From Nostoc sp. KVJ3 (GTDB lineage: Bacteria > Cyanobacteriota > Cyanobacteriia > Cyanobacteriales > Nostocaceae): a DNA stretch of 64,000 nt. Below the pieces are notes generated by a model, which was not told the origin of the DNA, made no database searches, and saw nothing but the letters and a program-made list of their open reading frames with translations. Position numbers and translations under genes: made by a program. The DNA lies in assembly GCF_026127265.1 (NCBI RefSeq), contig NZ_WWFG01000002.1, positions 2,480,001 to 2,544,000 on the forward strand. The letters run 5' to 3'. Within the stretch, counting starts at the first letter, position 1, and each line of letters begins with the position of its first letter. Positions 33,885 through 43,174 of this stretch are shown one piece after another.

Positions 33885-35363
33885 GTGAATATGAACTATT
33901 TACGCTTAAACAATATTACCAAACGCTTTGGGTCTTTTATTGCTAACGACAATATCAATCTCTCTGTTGCATCTGGAACCATTCATGCAATACTAGGCGA
34001 AAATGGTGCGGGGAAGAGTACTTTAATGAATATTATTAGTGGACTCTATCAACCTGATGTTGGTGAGATTTATCTCCAAGAACAACTAATAAAAATTTCC
34101 TCGCCAAATGAGGCAATTAAATTAGGTATTGGCATGATTTACCAACACTTTATGCTTGTGCCTCAATTGACTGTCACAGAAAATATCATCTTAGGGATGG
34201 AGAAAACTTGGCGGCTAAATATCCAATCTAAACAGCAAGAAATCGCCGCATTATCCCAAGCTTATGGATTAGAAATTGACCCCACTGCCAAAGTTGAAAA
34301 TTTATCTATTGGGGCACAACAATGGGTAGAAATTCTCAAAGTTCTCTACCGTCGAGCAAAGTTGTTGATTCTTGATGAACCTACAGCAGTTTTAACACCG
34401 CCAGAAGTAGAATCATTAATTGTTATCTTGCGCCAATTGGCAGCCGTGGGGAATACAATCATTTTTATCAGTCATAAATTAGAAGAGGTAATGAATCTCT
34501 GTGATTCAGTAACAGTTTTACGCCAGGGAAAGGTAGTAGAAACAATATCAACTTCAGCAGCGACATCTCAGCAGTTAGCAACATTAATGGTAGGACGGGA
34601 GGTAGGTTTACAGTTAAATAAAAGTCCTACATTACCAGGAGAAATAATCCTGTCGGTGCAAAATTTGCAAGTTACTGATGAAAGAAATATTCCGGCTGTG
34701 AATAATGTATCTTTTGAACTGCGGGCGGGAGAAATTTTAGGAATTGCTGGTGTCGATGGCAATGGACAGCGAGAATTAGCTGATGGCATTGCTCTTTTGC
34801 GGACTATTAAGCAGGGTAAAATTGAGTTTACGCCCAAACATTCCTCAGTAGGCTACATTCCAGAAGATAGACAGACAATGGGATTGGTGTTGCAATTTAG
34901 CATTGCCCAAAATTTAATTTTAAAAGCTTTTAAATATCTGCCATTTTGTCGCCGTTTTTTGTTACAACAAGAAGCGATCGCTAATCATACCCAAGCTGCT
35001 ATGCAAGAGTTTGACATTCGGGCGAATGGGATTGATATCAAGGTAAGTCAGCTTTCGGGAGGAAATCAACAAAAAGTGGTGTTAGCGCGAGAACTGGCGC
35101 AAACACCAGCTTTAATTATCGCCATGCAACCCACCAGGGGATTAGATGTGGGGGCGACAATAGCCGTTCAGTCTCGAATATTAACAGAACGCGATCGCGG
35201 TGCCGCAATTTTGTATATTTCTACTGAGTTAGAAGAAGTGATGGCAATGAGCGATCGCATTGCTGTAATCTACAGAGGTGAGTTTGTGGCTATTTTGGAT
35301 GCAGCTACGGCGAAGGTGGAAGAAATTGGTTTGTTGATGGCTGGGGGAACACCCAGAGAGTAA
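33885..35363 (+). CDS. BMP-type ABC transporter ATP-binding protein (double domain)
   Basis: 492 residues with two ABC domains, the arrangement of NupO/BmpB/sugar-type ATPases. Domain 1: Walker A GENGAGKSTLMNIISGLY, signature LSIGAQQWVEILK, Walker B LLILDEPTAVLTP. Domain 2: degenerate Walker A GVDGNGQRELADGI, signature LSGGNQQKVVLARELA and a Walker B-like IIAMQPTRGLDVGAT. A start at 33885 (ATGAACATGAAC-like double Met) is followed by KRFGSFIANDN. One base separates its stop from the next ATG. Confidence 0.92.
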   Translation: MNMNYLRLNNITKRFGSFIANDNINLSVASGTIHAILGENGAGKSTLMNIISGLYQPDVGEIYLQEQLIKISSPNEAIKLGIGMIYQHFMLVPQLTVTENIILGMEKTWRLNIQSKQQEIAALSQAYGLEIDPTAKVENLSIGAQQWVEILKVLYRRAKLLILDEPTAVLTPPEVESLIVILRQLAAVGNTIIFISHKLEEVMNLCDSVTVLRQGKVVETISTSAATSQQLATLMVGREVGLQLNKSPTLPGEIILSVQNLQVTDERNIPAVNNVSFELRAGEILGIAGVDGNGQRELADGIALLRTIKQGKIEFTPKHSSVGYIPEDRQTMGLVLQFSIAQNLILKAFKYLPFCRRFLLQQEAIANHTQAAMQEFDIRANGIDIKVSQLSGGNQQKVVLARELAQTPALIIAMQPTRGLDVGATIAVQSRILTERDRGAAILYISTELEEVMAMSDRIAVIYRGEFVAILDAATAKVEEIGLLMAGGTPRE

Positions 35364-35364
35364 A

Positions 35365-35940
35365 ATGCCGAGTCTTTATATTATCGGTGGTGCAAATGGT
35401 TCAGGAAAAACTACTGTTTCAATGAGTTTGTTACCGAATTTTCTAGACTGTTTTGAGTACGTAAATGCAGATGCTATTGCTGCTGGACTATCTCCATTAA
35501 ATCCTGATTCTATGGCTATAGAAGCAGGAAGATTAATGATTATGCGACTGCGAACTTTATCTAATTCAGGTAGTGACTTTGCTTTTGAAACTACGCTAGC
35601 AGCTAGAAGTTTTGCACCTTTTATTATTGGTTGTAGAGCAAAAGGCTACACAATTAACTTGATATACTTTTGGTTACAAAGCGTTGACTTGGCAGTAGAA
35701 CGAGTAGCAGTAAGGGTTGCTAGTGGTGGACACTCGATTCCAAAAGATGTTATTCGTAGACGTTACCAACAGGGACGAAAGAATCTGATTTCTTTATACT
35801 TACCTTTATGCGATGGTTGGATGATCTATGATAACTCTAGATCATCTCCCCTTTTCGTTGCTGAACGCATTATTCATCAACAGCCTATTATTTATATAAA
35901 TGAGATTTGGAACCAAATTATAGAGGTATTAAATGACTGA
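35365..35940 (+). CDS. Zeta-toxin-like P-loop kinase
   Basis: 191 residues. P-loop IIGGANGSGKTTVSMSLL, then FEYVNADAIAAGLSPLNPDS and FAFETTLAARSFAPFI, the zeta-toxin/polynucleotide-kinase-like pattern; RRRYQQGRKNLISLYLPLCD is typical of the cyanobacterial 'zeta toxin family' proteins. Zeta toxins phosphorylate UDP-N-acetylglucosamine, but related proteins may act on other substrates. It starts one base after the ABC ATPase stop and overlaps the next ORF by 8 bases. Confidence 0.75.
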   Translation: MPSLYIIGGANGSGKTTVSMSLLPNFLDCFEYVNADAIAAGLSPLNPDSMAIEAGRLMIMRLRTLSNSGSDFAFETTLAARSFAPFIIGCRAKGYTINLIYFWLQSVDLAVERVAVRVASGGHSIPKDVIRRRYQQGRKNLISLYLPLCDGWMIYDNSRSSPLFVAERIIHQQPIIYINEIWNQIIEVLND

Positions 35941-36115
35941 AGAAGAGATGAAAAAGTTACATTTTAAGATTGATGCTGGAGTCAAAGCCGCAATTGCAGC
36001 AGCAATAGAACGACATCGTAAGCTTGGGCAATCGATTAGTATTATGCGAGAAGGAAAGGTTGTAACTTTAACGCCTGATGAAATTACAGCGATTCAGAAT
36101 CAGCAGAACAGTTAG
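35933..36115 (+). CDS. Small antitoxin-like partner of the zeta-like protein
   Basis: 60 residues: EEEMKKLHFKIDAGVKAAIA, AAIERHRKLGQSISIMREGK, VVTLTPDEITAIQNQQNS. Charged, helical, without a membrane segment. The order (toxin-like gene first, small gene overlapping by 8 bases) is often seen with cyanobacterial zeta-like pairs. Antitoxin role is inferred from size and overlap only. Confidence 0.6.
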   Translation: MTEEEMKKLHFKIDAGVKAAIAAAIERHRKLGQSISIMREGKVVTLTPDEITAIQNQQNS

Positions 36116-36171
36116 AACAAAATTTACAACTAAAAATGATGTTTATAAATTGTTCAATTTGATTCAGCTTT

Positions 36172-36380
36172 GAGGTTGTTTGAAAAGTAATTTGTTGTGA
36201 TTTTGAACACTTGTTGATCCCCCCTAACCCCCCTTAAAAAGGGGGAAACTGGAATCAAAGTCCCCTTTTTTAAGGGGAGCCACTGCGTTGGGCGGGTTCC
36301 CCGACTTGAAGCACGTGGCGTGGATTTAGGGGGATCTAGAACATTTTGATACTCACAAGAGGACTTTTCAAACAACCTCT
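36172..36380. repeat. MITE-like element, family B, inside the ABC operon
   Basis: 209 bp bounded by GAGGTTGTTTGAAAAGT and ACTTTTCAAACAACCTC, near-perfect inverted repeats. Its interior shares the segment GAGCCACTGCGTTGGGCGGG with the element at 53832-54039. It separates the toxin-like pair from the first permease gene. Confidence 0.8.
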
Positions 36381-36443
36381 TAGAGGAGTTAATGAACTGC
36401 ATAAGAAATCATATCTCCAAACCGAACGATCGCAACTAATCGC

Positions 36444-37484
36444 ATGAAATTCCTGTTACCAATCCTATCACCGCTCATTGCCATCGCCTCCGCCCTTATC
36501 ATCGGTGCTATCCTCATGCTAATTGCTGGGGCAAATCCCATCACTGCATACAGCATCTTATTTCAAGAATCTCTCTCTACCTACTTTGGATTTGGTAACA
36601 CCCTCACCAAAATGACACCGCTATTGTTCACCAGTTTAGGCGTGTTAGTGGCATTGCGGGCTGGGCAATTTAATATCGGTGGGGAAGGACAAATTTATCT
36701 GGGTGCCTTGGGAAGTACTTTAATTGGGTTATATGTGCAAAGATTACCTGCGGTAATTCATATCCCCTTAGCACTTTCGGCAGGATTTTTCTTTGGTGCC
36801 GTTTGGGGTTTGATTCCTGGTTATCTCAAAGCCATGCGCGGAGTGAATGAGGTAATTACTACCTTGTTACTCAACTATATCGCCGTGAATTTAATTAGCT
36901 ACCTAGTCCAAAATCCATTAATGGCAGCAGGTGCGCCTAGTCCTTATTCGCCATTAATTGCCAAAACAGCCCGATTGCCGATTATATTACCACAAAGCCT
37001 CGCCCATGCTGGGATTTTATTCGGTTTAATTGCCGCAGGTATTTTATGGGTATTGTTAGTGCGATCGCCTCTAGGTTATCAAATTACAGCAGTGGGATTT
37101 AACCCCATTGCCGCCCGTTATGCCCACATATCTGTTGAACGTACCATAATGCTGGTGATGGCTGCTGCGGGTGGTTTAGCTGGGTTGGCTGGGAGTTGTG
37201 AGGTGATGGGGTTGAAATATCGGCTATTTGAACAAGTTTCACCTGGTTATGGATTTGATGCCATTGCGATCGCTTTTTTAAGTCGTGGTAGTGTTGTCGG
37301 TGTAGTATTCACTTCTTTGTTTTTTGCAGCGCTTCGCAGTGGTGCAAATGTGATGCAGCGTAGTGCAGGTGTGCCGGTAACAGTGGTTTACGCGATTCAA
37401 GGGTTTATGGTGTTGTTTATTGCTATCAGTTTCGCACTCGAAAGAGAAATAAGACTCAAAACCCAGAGAGGCGCCAAAGTTTAA
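36444..37484 (+). CDS. BMP-type ABC transporter permease 1
   Basis: 346 residues, multi-helical inner-membrane permease of the BPD_transp_2 family (NupP-like). Starts FLLPILSPLIAIASALIIGA; contains ALRAGQFNIGGEGQIYLGAL, the conserved 'xNIGxEGQ' motif, then MRGVNEVITTLLLNYIAVNL and GYGFDAIAIAFLSRGSVVGV. Forms the channel with the second permease for uptake of the BMP ligand. Confidence 0.9.
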   Translation: MKFLLPILSPLIAIASALIIGAILMLIAGANPITAYSILFQESLSTYFGFGNTLTKMTPLLFTSLGVLVALRAGQFNIGGEGQIYLGALGSTLIGLYVQRLPAVIHIPLALSAGFFFGAVWGLIPGYLKAMRGVNEVITTLLLNYIAVNLISYLVQNPLMAAGAPSPYSPLIAKTARLPIILPQSLAHAGILFGLIAAGILWVLLVRSPLGYQITAVGFNPIAARYAHISVERTIMLVMAAAGGLAGLAGSCEVMGLKYRLFEQVSPGYGFDAIAIAFLSRGSVVGVVFTSLFFAALRSGANVMQRSAGVPVTVVYAIQGFMVLFIAISFALEREIRLKTQRGAKV

Positions 37485-37546
37485 TTCAGAAAACTCTGCG
37501 AAACTTTGCGCTTTCCTTTGCGAACCTCTGCGTTAAAAATAACTCT

Positions 37547-38485
37547 ATGAATAATCTCAACTTCTTCTCTGATTACTTAATAGCTACCTTACGTCTATCC
37601 GTCCCCTTGGGATTTGCTGCCCTTGGAGGATTGTACTCGGAACGATCGGGCGTATTAAATATCGCCCTAGAAGGAATGTTGCTTACAGGTGCTTTTACTA
37701 GCGCTGCTGCCACTTTCTACACTGGCAATCCCTGGCTTGGTATCCTCGCTTCCTTAATTGCTGGTGGATTAGTCGGACTACTCCATGCTGTTTTGTGTGT
37801 AACTTTACGTGTCGATCAATTGGTGTCTGGGCTAGCAATTAATCTTGTCGCCGCTGGATTAACATCATTTTTGGCTCGATTAGTGTTTAGTGGCAGTAGT
37901 ACACAGCAGTTACCTAGAATTGGGACAATTATGATTCCTGGTTTAGCCAATATTCCCCTGATCGGGTCGCTACTATTTCAGTCAGATTTTTTAGTATATT
38001 TATTATTTATACTAGTTATTTTAACTACATATATTTTATTTAAAACCAGCTTTGGACTGACATTGCGGGCAGTGGGAGAATCTCCTCAAGCTGCTGCCAC
38101 GGCTGGAATTTCGGTACCATTTGTCCGTTATATCGCTGTGGTGATTAGTGGTTGTCTTGCGAGTTTAGGAGGTGCTTATTTAACTCTGGTACAGGTAAGA
38201 TTTTTTGCTGAGGGGATGAGTGCTGGTAAGGGATTTATTGCGATCGCAGCATTAATTTTTGGCAGATGGCATCCTGTAGGTAGTGCTTTGGCTTGTTTGC
38301 TGTTTGGGGCTACAGAAGCTTTACAACTGCGAATTCAGGCTTTAGGGGCAAATATACCTTACCAATTTTTAGTAATACTACCTTATGCGATCGCTTTACT
38401 AGCATTAGTCGGTAAGTTTGGAAAATCTACACCCCCTAAAGCTTTAGGTACTCCCTACTTTGGAGAAAATCACCACTCTGACTAA
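37547..38485 (+). CDS. BMP-type ABC transporter permease 2
   Basis: 312 residues, NupQ-like member of the same family: LRLSVPLGFAALGGLYSERS, GVLNIALEGMLLTGAFTSAA ('NIALEGM' motif), then LRVDQLVSGLAINLVAAGLT and SAGKGFIAIAALIFGRWHPV. Eight to nine membrane helices. Follows permease 1 by 60 bp containing a 'CTCTGCGAAACTTTGCG' type small dispersed repeat. Confidence 0.9.
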   Translation: MNNLNFFSDYLIATLRLSVPLGFAALGGLYSERSGVLNIALEGMLLTGAFTSAAATFYTGNPWLGILASLIAGGLVGLLHAVLCVTLRVDQLVSGLAINLVAAGLTSFLARLVFSGSSTQQLPRIGTIMIPGLANIPLIGSLLFQSDFLVYLLFILVILTTYILFKTSFGLTLRAVGESPQAAATAGISVPFVRYIAVVISGCLASLGGAYLTLVQVRFFAEGMSAGKGFIAIAALIFGRWHPVGSALACLLFGATEALQLRIQALGANIPYQFLVILPYAIALLALVGKFGKSTPPKALGTPYFGENHHSD

Positions 38486-38865
38486 AAAACTTGAGGGGGT
38501 GAAAAAGAGGTTAAAAAGGTTGCTGGATAAGCATCATAGCCCTCAAACCCTGCTGATAAAATGCCAGCTTATTGTGAACGGCAGCCATCATAAAAAGAAC
38601 CAATTCTTGGCATTCATAGAAACTATCCAACTAGAACCATATAAACCTATCCAAAAAGCACTATGTCTTCTTCTGCTTCTTTTTGGTTCGCCAGGACGGG
38701 ATAATGACTTTTCAAATTAGCAATTAAACCAGAATGCGCCCAGCAATTATGGTGAAATCGTCCCGATGTCCCGATGTATGTTTGGGTCAAACTGGTGACA
38801 TATTAAAATCGGAGTAATTGAATGAGCATTATTAAAAAACTTATAGCTGTAACAATTTTCAGGAA
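38486..38865. other. Intergenic region, no supported gene
   Basis: 380 bp between the permease and a convergent methyltransferase gene. One plus frame (38460-38720) overlaps the permease end and reads as basic, low-complexity sequence without motif; I do not support it. No terminator hairpin seen. Confidence 0.4.
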
Positions 38866-39516
38866 TTATTCATAAAAAGAACGTTCAAACACTACTGAAA
38901 GATTATTCGCTGGCATTTGGTAAATCTGTTTCAAGATGAAATGTTCTGCCCTAGCTGCTGCCACTACATCATCCAAGTTCCGCACACCCCATTCTCGATT
39001 TTGGCTGCGTAAATATTCGTCAAAGGCTGCATTACTCGCTGCTGTATGTTCTCCACCTTGTTTGAAGGGCCCATACAAATAGAGGACACCTCCTGCTGCT
39101 AAGATTCGACCTGCCCCTGCCATTAGCCCAAGACACGCTGACCAAGGTGAAATGTGAATCATATTGATATTGACGATGGCGACAATTGGCTTCGTATTCA
39201 GCCACTGAGCCACTGCCCCTTTCTCCAATGCCCAAACTGGCTCTCTAACATCTAACTCAAGCGGCGCATGAACGTTATCGCATCCATTGTGTTCTGTCCA
39301 TGCAATGATGCTGGCTCGTAACTCTAAATTTGCATCTGTTGGTAGCCACAGGCGAGGACTTAGCCTGGACGCAAAAAATACTGCGTGTTCACCAGTACCA
39401 GAAGCTATTTCTAAAATAGTGCCACTTGACGGTAATATCTGTAAAAGTATTTCTAGAATTGCTTCTCGGTTGCGCTCAGTTGCTGGCGCGTATTGTCGTG
39501 CGTCTTGTGGTGTCAT
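38866..39516 (-). CDS. DUF938 class I SAM-dependent methyltransferase
   Basis: 216 residues. QYAPATERNREAILEILLQI at the N-terminus, glycine-rich SAM-binding ILEIASGTGEHAVFFASRL, and VNINMIHISPWSACLGLMAG followed by LYLYGPFKQGGEHTAASNAA: the signature of the DUF938 family of uncharacterised methyltransferases. Soluble, monocistronic, with no SAM-modified partner nearby. The stop codon lies close to the 38865 gap. Confidence 0.85.
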   Translation of the reverse strand: MTPQDARQYAPATERNREAILEILLQILPSSGTILEIASGTGEHAVFFASRLSPRLWLPTDANLELRASIIAWTEHNGCDNVHAPLELDVREPVWALEKGAVAQWLNTKPIVAIVNINMIHISPWSACLGLMAGAGRILAAGGVLYLYGPFKQGGEHTAASNAAFDEYLRSQNREWGVRNLDDVVAAARAEHFILKQIYQMPANNLSVVFERSFYE

Positions 39517-39599
39517 TTCTATCGTTATAATTTTTCTGGTACGCAGTCCCGACCAATAGTAACAATCTAGATTATCTCACCTATGACCACTACACTAAT

Positions 39600-40163
39600 T
39601 AGAGTCTGTAGAATCTCCCTCTGTAGCTAGAACAGAGGATAAGAGAAAAATTTGGGAAACATTTCTGAGATTAGCTGAAATATTTCACCCTGATAAGGTA
39701 AAAGACAGTGAGACACAGAGATATCATACAGAAATTATGAAATCAATCAATAAAGCCTACCAACAAGGAGATTTAGCGAGACTTCTTGAAATTGAGCAAA
39801 CTCAGCAAGCAGGAGAAATTATTGATTATAATAAAGAGGATAATTTAACTCGAAAATGTCGAATTATAGAACAGCAAAATCAAATTCTCCTTGCTCAATA
39901 TGACAATTTGAAATGGGAACTACATTTGGCAAAAAATACTCCAGAAGGAACGATGGTTTCTGATTCTCGCAAAGCTACTAAAAAAGGCTTTGATGGTAGA
40001 AACAATAGAATCGCAAATCAACGTTGTTGTTCAAATTCGGGATTTTATCAAGGACTTTAAAGAGTAGAAGATCGCGATCAAAGAATTTCTCGGTGGCCCA
40101 CCAAGTCTGCACTCTTTAGACGAAGAAATCATGGAAGATATTTTGGAGCAGATGTTGTCATAA
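39600..40163 (+). pseudogene. Degraded J-domain (DnaJ-like) protein gene
   Basis: In one frame upstream of and through 39737: EDKRKIWETFLRLAEIFHPD, then KVKDSETQRYHTEIMKSINK, AYQQGDLARLLEIEQTQQ. The HPD tripeptide and following helix are those of a C-terminal J domain. Near the A6 run at about 39975 the frame shifts; the continuation LMVETIESQINVVVQIRDFI runs on to a TAG at 40065-40067 and then LGGPPSLHSLDEEIMEDILE to a TAA at 40161. So one frameshift plus one nonsense codon. The start is also missing. Confidence 0.7.
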
Positions 40164-40222
40164 TTAATGAAATAGTAATTGATTATTATTGAATAATATT
40201 TGGGAATACCAACTGAACAGGA

Positions 40223-40603
40223 TTATTCAAAAGCTTCGACTCTTTCAATAATAAACCATTCATGATACAAAACTGCTAGAAGAAATTCCTCCCCCTTCAA
40301 GCGATCGCATACCGCCATAAATCCAGAGAAAAAAGGATCATCTTCATAGGTAGTATCAGACAAAAAAAGCGTTACAGAGTTATTATCTACACTCCAGATA
40401 CACCTGATTATGGTGATATTAGGGTGATGTGACTTATCTACAGGTAATAATATCGTACATCCTTGAACTGACAAAAATTCTGGCTGTTCATATCTGAGAA
40501 CTGATTCCCAACTCTCTGGCCCTTCATGCTTCTCAATAATCCTATCCCATCTAACTGCCTTAATTTTTTCTAGGCTTTCTGCTGATAAGTCTGATAATTT
40601 CAT
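40223..40603 (-). CDS. Hypothetical protein (126 aa)
   Basis: Read from MKLSDLSAESLEKIKAVRWD (ATG at 40603; an in-frame ATG at 40639 would add 12 residues). Contains VLRYEQPEFLSVQGCTILLP, ITIIRCIWSVDNNSVTLFLS and LLAVLYHEWFIIERVEAFE. Acidic, alpha/beta-looking, no membrane segment. Not recognised; small immunity-like or accessory proteins have similar composition but this is speculation. Confidence 0.5.
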   Translation of the reverse strand: MKLSDLSAESLEKIKAVRWDRIIEKHEGPESWESVLRYEQPEFLSVQGCTILLPVDKSHHPNITIIRCIWSVDNNSVTLFLSDTTYEDDPFFSGFMAVCDRLKGEEFLLAVLYHEWFIIERVEAFE

Positions 40604-40672
40604 AGCTTGTATCTCATAAAGAAGAAGAGTAGACATCAAGGTGTTTTGTTCAAGCAGTTATTTTTCCTAAAC

Positions 40673-40804
40673 TCATTGCACGGGATCTAATTGATAGTAA
40701 CGTTGCAGTTGCTCATAAAGCGCCGCATACTTGGACAACAATTGCTGTGGCAATTCAAAGAATGTCGCAGTCGCTACTGCGAAAAATTCTGCGGGATTCG
40801 TCAG
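40673..40804 (-). pseudogene. C-terminal remnant of an MtfA-like (M90) peptidase gene
   Basis: 43 codons reading TNPAEFFAVATATFFELPQQ, LLSKYAALYEQLQRYYQLDP, VQ and TGA. The 'NPAEFFAVAT..FFE' ending with 'LYEQLQRYYQLDP' is the C-terminus of the zinc-dependent MtfA/DUF980 peptidase family. A stop codon precedes it in the same frame and the metal-binding HExxH region is absent. Confidence 0.6.
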
Positions 40805-40839
40805 TTATTAGTATCTTGTTTCACCTATAACCACTTTGA

Positions 40840-40990
40840 GGACGATCGCGACGCAATGCCATACCAAACGGGAGCGTATGTGGCATTGGCGTAGCCACGT
40901 TGTTCGGCGAGACTTCTACGTGCAAAGCGCGAACATCGCGGCGACGGCACTCGGCCAGCAATGACTACGCTCAAAAATCCCAAAAAATGA
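40840..40990. repeat. Dispersed repeat block before the cmr operon's end
   Basis: Mosaic of the 'GGCATTGGCGTAGCC', 'CGGCGAGACTTCTACGTGC' and 'CGGCGACGGCACTC' type repeats found scattered in Nostoc genomes. No gene. It follows the end of the cmr6-like gene (minus strand) and may serve as a boundary. Confidence 0.5.
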
Positions 40991-41000
40991 CTTAAAGTCT

Positions 41001-42716
41001 TTAAGGAGAAACACCAAATAAATGCACTTTACCTTCGATCTGGTTTAAATCTTGAAGAAAGCGGGCGCGGATATGATTTGACTGAGGTGATTGTCCTCCC
41101 ATAAACAAGCAAACAATTTCTTGACAATCCACTTCTATTTCTTGACTAGGTATATTAACTCGCTTAATACTTGCCCATGAACAATTAGGATTGCCATTGG
41201 CAGCATTGCCTCCAATATCTGGATTACGTTTGTAATTGCGTTCGTAAATCAGGTGCATACCTTCTCCGCGAGTTTCTACCGCATCGGTTTCCAACCACTC
41301 AAAATCATTCTCATCAATTGGATTAGTTTCGGAACCAGGAACAGCATAAACAGCACAAGTACGGGGTGAAAATATCTCACCCTCTAATGACTGATTGGCA
41401 TTTATATTAATTCTGTTAGCCCACTGCGATCGCACAGCCGTCAACCAATTATCATAGATAGAAGTCCAACTTTCTGGATTTAGTGGCAAACTTAAAGTTC
41501 TTTTCTGCAAGAGTCCTTCTCTATTGGGGACTTGGTGTTTGATGACTAAATGACTTCCCCGTGTTGCAGGATAGCCGTTATTCATGTGGAAAATATGTAA
41601 AGGTCGTCGCCAACCTCTACCAACACCTCCTGTACTAACTGCAAACCGGATAATCGGGAGAATAATTTTGTTGAGAATTTCGCTTGGTGCAGTAACTTGT
41701 AATTTCCCTTCCCAAACATAAAAGTAAGGCTGGTTACTTGAGCGATCGCCCCAAATTTCTATCCCCGGAATCATGCGGATTTTTACGCAACCTTTGTGGG
41801 TATCTGCTTCTATGGTTCCTATGGTTCCCATTAGTTCCCACAAAGTTTTTTTTGCGTTATCTTCCGACATGACACCCAACAGAAACCGCAATATCCAAGA
41901 ACGCAACCAACCGCGCCAATGAGAAGGACGAAAATCTTGTTGTTGTCGATCAGCACCCGCACAACCTTGGCTGTAGAGTTTAAATTCAAAGGTTTTAGTA
42001 GTGGAACCATTTTCAGCTTGGCGTAATTGTGTTGAAGGTCTAAAACTGCTAGGTGCTTTAATCTGACCATATCCCGCAGAGGTACGACTGCCAACTCCAT
42101 GAACGCTAAGTGCTTGCTGCACCCATTCCCAAACTGTTTGGACATCTTGGGGGCTGGCTTTACCAAAAATCCCTCGAATTGCTACTGTCACCGGAATAGT
42201 ATCTTCACCATCTCCCAAAGTGTAAATTGAAAGTGGTGTACCTTGCCCCTGATGATAAACTTGGAAGTCTTGCTGTGGGTTAACTATATCTAAAACAAGT
42301 TTGGTTGCTGTTTCGGGCCATGCATCAAAAAATTCGATTTTACCCTCTTGAATAACGTTTCTTTGTTGATAGCCCAACAAATTCAACATTTGCTGACGAA
42401 TGCTGGGACGTTCCATTGCCCACGCACGCACGATTCCCCGAATTGAAGAACCAGGAATATAGCCATTCAGGGGAAGTTCTGGCATTTCATCCAAGTTTTC
42501 GTCTAATTGGCGTTTATCTTCTGCTCGTCCATTAGTAACATACCAAGCACCACTTGGTTCTCCCGCAGAAACCATTGTCTCAACATCGGGATGGGGAAAT
42601 GAACCAACTTTACTTCTCCATTGCAGGGTAAAAGTATCTTTCTTGAATAAATTTGATGTTCCTCGGCGTTGATGTTGTTTTTCTAGGAAATGAACCAGTT
42701 GGGGTGCAGTGTACAT
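41001..42716 (-). CDS. Type III-B RAMP protein, Cmr6-Cmr1-like fusion
   Basis: 571 residues, about twice a single Cmr6. N-terminal half: LPLNGYIPGSSIRGIVRAWA, a RAMP substrate-loop, and HGVGSRTSAGYGQIKAP, the glycine-rich loop, as in Cmr6. C-terminal half: YSQGCAGADRQQQDFRPSHW then RGWLRSWILRFLLG, matching the Cmr1 N-terminal pattern (TPxxxGGAD...RPSxxRGxLRFW), and later STGGVGRGWRRPLH. No separate cmr1 gene is in the operon, so this fusion probably supplies both subunits of the Cmr backbone cap. Last gene of the cmr operon. Boundaries between the halves (about residue 230) are approximate. Confidence 0.75.
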   Translation of the reverse strand: MYTAPQLVHFLEKQHQRRGTSNLFKKDTFTLQWRSKVGSFPHPDVETMVSAGEPSGAWYVTNGRAEDKRQLDENLDEMPELPLNGYIPGSSIRGIVRAWAMERPSIRQQMLNLLGYQQRNVIQEGKIEFFDAWPETATKLVLDIVNPQQDFQVYHQGQGTPLSIYTLGDGEDTIPVTVAIRGIFGKASPQDVQTVWEWVQQALSVHGVGSRTSAGYGQIKAPSSFRPSTQLRQAENGSTTKTFEFKLYSQGCAGADRQQQDFRPSHWRGWLRSWILRFLLGVMSEDNAKKTLWELMGTIGTIEADTHKGCVKIRMIPGIEIWGDRSSNQPYFYVWEGKLQVTAPSEILNKIILPIIRFAVSTGGVGRGWRRPLHIFHMNNGYPATRGSHLVIKHQVPNREGLLQKRTLSLPLNPESWTSIYDNWLTAVRSQWANRININANQSLEGEIFSPRTCAVYAVPGSETNPIDENDFEWLETDAVETRGEGMHLIYERNYKRNPDIGGNAANGNPNCSWASIKRVNIPSQEIEVDCQEIVCLFMGGQSPQSNHIRARFLQDLNQIEGKVHLFGVSP

Positions 42717-42782
42717 AACTTAATTTAAAAGTTAAAAGTTGAGACGCGATTAATCGCATCTGTACAAAAGTCAAAAGAGGAA

Positions 42783-43172
42783 TTATGCAGAATAGGCTCT
42801 AGCCCAAAAATTCCAATGATTGGATAGAATCATTGCTTTGCGCCAAGTAGCCATATATTTATCAGGTTCATTCTTTGCCATTTGGACAATCATCTCGCGT
42901 AATTCTTCTTCCGAAGGTGGTATTTCGGAATTGATCAGTTGACCAAGAAGCGATTTCCAGACGGGAAGAATACGCGATCGCACTGTTCCTCCTTGGGCAT
43001 TTGTTTGATTGACATAGGCTGCGGCTGAGAGTAAACCAAAAACCCGCAAATGCTGAGATAGCCTTAAAATCGCGTTTAACTCTTCTTTACTAATTGCAGT
43101 ATTAGGACTGTTTTCAAGATATTTTTGAATATGTTGGTGAGCAGTCAGGCTGATTTGTTCTGGCTTAACCAT
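42783..43172 (-). CDS. cmr5: Type III-B small subunit Cmr5
   Basis: 129 residues, helical, with the usual Cmr5 length. HQHIQKYLENSPNTAISKEE, LRVFGLLSAAAYVNQTNAQG, RSRILPVWKSLLGQLI and MATWRKAMILSNHWNFWARA; the last 'W..A..L....FWARA' matches Cmr5 C-termini. It forms the minor filament of the Cmr complex. Stop-to-start spacing with cmr4 is 2 bases. Confidence 0.8.
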   Translation of the reverse strand: MVKPEQISLTAHQHIQKYLENSPNTAISKEELNAILRLSQHLRVFGLLSAAAYVNQTNAQGGTVRSRILPVWKSLLGQLINSEIPPSEEELREMIVQMAKNEPDKYMATWRKAMILSNHWNFWARAYSA

Positions 43173-43174
43173 GA

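Noticed and set aside
38460..38720. 86-codon ORF overlapping the second permease's end
   Set aside because: Basic low-complexity sequence without motif; no ribosome site; no family resemblance.
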